DNA of 8,445 nt from an uncultured Coriobacteriaceae bacterium (lineage in GTDB: Bacteria; Actinomycetota; Coriobacteriia; Coriobacteriales; UMGS124): the NCBI GenBank assembly GCA_900555105.1, contig USJP01000051.1, positions 1 to 8,445 of the forward strand. Reading direction: 5' to 3'. The notes beneath the pieces are model-generated. The model saw nothing but the letters and a program-made list of their open reading frames with translations, ran no database searches and had not been told where the DNA came from. Positions 6,699 to 8,445 of the stretch are shown piece after piece. The position numbers were made by a program, and so were the translations under genes. Position 1 is the first letter of the stretch. Each line of letters begins with the position of its first letter.

Positions 6699-8117
6699 TT
6701 ACTTCGCCTTAAGCAGGCGCTCCAGTTCGAGCTGAAGCTCGTCGCGGCTGTGGACGTTGGCCTTCTCGTAGACGTGGCGCACATGGGTCTTGGTGGTGCT
6801 GTTGGCCACACCGAGCTTCTTGGAGATGTAGCCCACGCTCTTGCTCTGATAAAGAAGCACGGCAACTTGGGCCTCGCGCGGAGAAAGGGCCAGCATGGAT
6901 GCGACGCGCCCCGTCTCCTCCGGGTCGAAGCCAAGCTGGGAGTCGTCACTGGCCGTCGGGGCTTGCGTGTCGGCCACATGCGCTGCTGGTGCCATGACGC
7001 CGGCGACGGTGGTATAGGCAGCGCTTCGGTCGGCCGACCTGCATGTGAGACTGCTTGCCTGCCAGAAGAAATCCGCCACGACGATAGCGGCCACGAGGGC
7101 GAAGGCGCGGTTTGCATCGGCTATGGGCAGTGCGCCAAACACGACTTTGCCCAGCATCATGCCGGTGCCGGCTGAGGCACCGATATGCAGCAGGCGCAGG
7201 GCGATGGATCGTATTGTGGCGCTGCGCGGGCCGCCGTATCCAAAGCGGAACATGAGAAAGAGCCAGATAACGAGCGAGCCGCATCCTGCGAGGAAGAAAG
7301 CAAAAGCATTGCCAACGCCCGCAAGAGCCCCCAAGCACAGTGAGAACACGACGAGCGGAACAGCCGCAATGCGAAGGATGTGCATGTTGCCGCCAAAGGG
7401 AAGAAGGCAGCAGAAAAGCAGGATGGCGAGTAAGCCGGCTCCCTGCTCGACCTGAGGTCCGCCGAAACCCAATGCCGAGAAACCAGCGCCGAACAAGGCG
7501 AGCGCAAGCGTTACAGCGATGGCTTGAGGCAGGGGGGGATGCACTTTAGGAGAAGAGTCCGCGTTTTCGGCGGCGCTGGGCGGCTCGTTTCCCAAGTCCA
7601 CGAACAGGGGAGGACAAGTGAGCAAAGGAAACAAGTAGCTCACGACGCCGGCATGGGGCACAACGGAAAAGAAGGTGTACGTCAGGTACGCAATGCCGAA
7701 TGCTCCCGCAAGCTTCGCGACTTCGCCTGCGGCCTCGCTTGCCTGGTCTACCCAAAGCCAAAGAACCAGCAGGCATGCAGATGAACACCCAGCCAGGGCA
7801 GATCCAAGGAGCAAGAGCTCGGCAGAGCGCTGCTGTTCGGCAACCAGCAGAACGATCCACGCCGCTTCAAGGGCGATGCCGCTGCCAACGCACCATGCGC
7901 GTCGAGCGCGGCGGCCCCATGGGCGAAGGGGAAGCGTCACAAGCGCAAGGAGCGCTCCGAGCATGCAGGCAAGATAAAAAGACGAGGGGCTTACGATGGG
8001 CGCTGCATAGGGTGCGTGGGCGAGTAACATGAGAATTGCGAGAAACAGCGGAGAAGCGGGCAGAGACCAGTGGAGGAGATGGGCAACCGCACTTGAGAGA
8101 CGTGGATCGGTAGACAT
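6699..8117 (-). CDS. Membrane-bound LuxR-type transcriptional regulator (12 predicted TM helices plus C-terminal HTH)
   Basis: This 472-aa protein is a one-component regulator. Residues about 12-355 are strongly hydrophobic and divide into roughly twelve membrane helices, with a longer polar loop near 172-198 between the sixth and seventh. A short linker leads to a cytoplasmic LuxR_C-like helix-turn-helix at 408-472, with the conserved LSPREAQV (411-418), the IS.KLGV turn and recognition helix TTKTHVRHVYEKA, and V.SRDEL. There is no receiver domain and no PAS or autoinducer domain, so any signal is presumably sensed by the membrane part. Regulators of this build are greatly expanded in Eggerthellaceae and other Coriobacteriia, where members are known to control metabolic gene clusters, often neighbouring ones. 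The ATG at 8117 was preferred to a GTG at 8177 because AAAGGGGG lies 7 nt upstream and the longer form would add a Pro/His-rich, non-hydrophobic leader. The gene is convergent with the permease gene, so its targets cannot be read from position alone. Confidence 0.95.
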   Translation of the reverse strand: MSTDPRLSSAVAHLLHWSLPASPLFLAILMLLAHAPYAAPIVSPSSFYLACMLGALLALVTLPLRPWGRRARRAWCVGSGIALEAAWIVLLVAEQQRSAELLLLGSALAGCSSACLLVLWLWVDQASEAAGEVAKLAGAFGIAYLTYTFFSVVPHAGVVSYLFPLLTCPPLFVDLGNEPPSAAENADSSPKVHPPLPQAIAVTLALALFGAGFSALGFGGPQVEQGAGLLAILLFCCLLPFGGNMHILRIAAVPLVVFSLCLGALAGVGNAFAFFLAGCGSLVIWLFLMFRFGYGGPRSATIRSIALRLLHIGASAGTGMMLGKVVFGALPIADANRAFALVAAIVVADFFWQASSLTCRSADRSAAYTTVAGVMAPAAHVADTQAPTASDDSQLGFDPEETGRVASMLALSPREAQVAVLLYQSKSVGYISKKLGVANSTTKTHVRHVYEKANVHSRDELQLELERLLKAK

Positions 8118-8124
8118 ATTGTGT

Positions 8125-8132
8125 CCCCCTTT
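8125..8132 (-). promoter_or_regulatory. Ribosome-binding site deciding the LuxR start
   Basis: On the minus strand AAAGGGGG lies 7 nt before the ATG at 8117. It is the only good Shine-Dalgarno sequence near the N-terminus and selects this start over the upstream in-frame GTG at 8177. Confidence 0.75.
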
Positions 8133-8190
8133 GAGTAAACGGTGCGGGTGATGGCCGGGATGAGGCGTCCTGCGCACTCAGTTAGTCTCC

Positions 8191-8218
8191 AGTATACGCG
8201 GAAGAAATCTTTTCGTAA
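8191..8218 (-). promoter_or_regulatory. Candidate sigma-70 type promoter of the LuxR regulator gene
   Basis: On the minus strand a good -10 box TATACT (8196-8191) follows a weak -35 box TTACGA (8218-8213) with a 16-bp spacer. A start near 8184 would give a leader of about 66 nt and would exclude the GTG start at 8177 in practice. Only three of six -35 positions match consensus, so help from a regulator or from the curved DNA upstream is plausible. Confidence 0.5.
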
Positions 8219-8260
8219 TAGATGCAAAGTGTACGGGGCACTAGGGTACGTGATTACCTT

Positions 8261-8286
8261 AAAAAATGCCTAAAAACCAGCTAAAA
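8261..8286. repeat. Three helically phased A-tracts / 11-bp direct repeats
   Basis: Runs of six, five and four A (8261-8266, 8272-8276, 8283-8286) have centres spaced 10.5 and 10.5 bp, one DNA turn each. They sit in a repeated TAAAA unit (cTTAAAAAatg, cCTAAAAAcca, gCTAAAAgta) with an 11-bp period. A fourth run lies at 8297-8300, out of step by a few bases. Phased A-tracts bend DNA; here they lie about 80-100 bp upstream of the inferred LuxR transcription start. They may instead be tandem protein-binding sites. Confidence 0.6.
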
Positions 8287-8316
8287 GTACGTATCGAAAA
8301 GTCAACACCCATCGGT

Positions 8317-8445
8317 TCAGCCATCCTCATCCCCCTCAAAAGTGGATGTGGGGCCGATGCCCTCGCGTCGTTTTGGCGAGGGCGCGGGCGATGCGCGGCG
8401 GTTGCGGCCCGGGCTATAACTCGAGTCGTCGAAGGCGCCCGGCGA
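8317..8445 (-). CDS. Probable C-terminal end of an unidentified gene entering from the right edge
   Basis: On the minus strand one frame is open from the right edge to a TGA at 8317-8319, giving 42 residues. About three quarters of its codons end in G or C, as in the clear genes here. The composition is that of a polar, disordered tail: Ser/Pro/Arg-rich, then a Gly/Asp/Glu-rich end (IGPTSTFEGDEDG). I do not recognise the protein. The next minus-strand frame is also open to the edge and ends at 8259, but its third positions are less GC-rich, so I prefer this one. The stop lies 199 bp before the LuxR ATG. Confidence 0.45.
   Translation of the reverse strand, partial: SPGAFDDSSYSPGRNRRASPAPSPKRREGIGPTSTFEGDEDG

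Noticed and set aside
6551..7117. Minus-strand open frame running past the LuxR stop
   Set aside because: It is in another frame of the same strand as the LuxR coding region, is Ser/Arg/Pro-rich, and lacks a start signal.
8359..8383. 8-bp hairpin GCCCTCGC / GCGAGGGC near the right edge
   Set aside because: No T-run on either strand and it falls inside the probable C-terminal coding stretch, so it is more likely a product of GC-rich codons than a terminator.

Overview
The window looks like chromosomal DNA from a high-GC Gram-positive gut actinobacterium of the class Coriobacteriia (Collinsella/Eggerthella-type). Three things suggest this: the moderately high GC content with GC-rich third codon positions; a regulator with a polytopic membrane half and a LuxR-type helix-turn-helix tail, a type expanded in that class; and a single-gene RND exporter of the kind found in Gram-positive bacteria. 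This placement is inference. No rRNA or other marker gene is present.

Layout, left to right. (1) 18-842 (+): a cytosolic diguanylate cyclase with a cysteine-containing N-terminal sensor-like domain and an intact GGDEF active site. It is followed by a strong hairpin at 853-897. (2) 898-1053: an intergenic stretch that becomes AT-rich and carries nested inverted repeats at 982-1034. (3) 1054-2637 (+): a regulator-like protein with a Schlafen-type AlbA_2 domain, a RecG-like HATPase_c_4 domain and a C-terminal winged helix. (4) 2831-6343 (+): a large RND (HAE1/SwrC-like) efflux permease with a helical-hairpin insert in its extracytoplasmic funnel domain. (5) 6344-6698: a non-coding gap with a clear rho-independent terminator at 6433-6464. 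(6) 6699-8117 (-): a 12-TM LuxR-type membrane regulator, convergent with the permease gene. Its leader holds a good ribosome-binding site, a plausible promoter and helically phased A-tracts. (7) 8317-8445 (-): probably the last 42 codons of another gene that enters from the right edge.

The genes do not form one obvious pathway. Common threads are sensing and signalling (c-di-GMP synthesis, an ATP-binding regulator, a membrane-bound one-component regulator) and export (the RND pump). The AlbA_2 gene and the permease gene are codirectional, 193 bp apart, with no convincing terminator between them. The LuxR gene faces the permease and is separated from it by the terminator, so any control of the pump by this regulator would have to act in trans. 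I found no mobile element, CRISPR array, tRNA, rRNA or phage gene.
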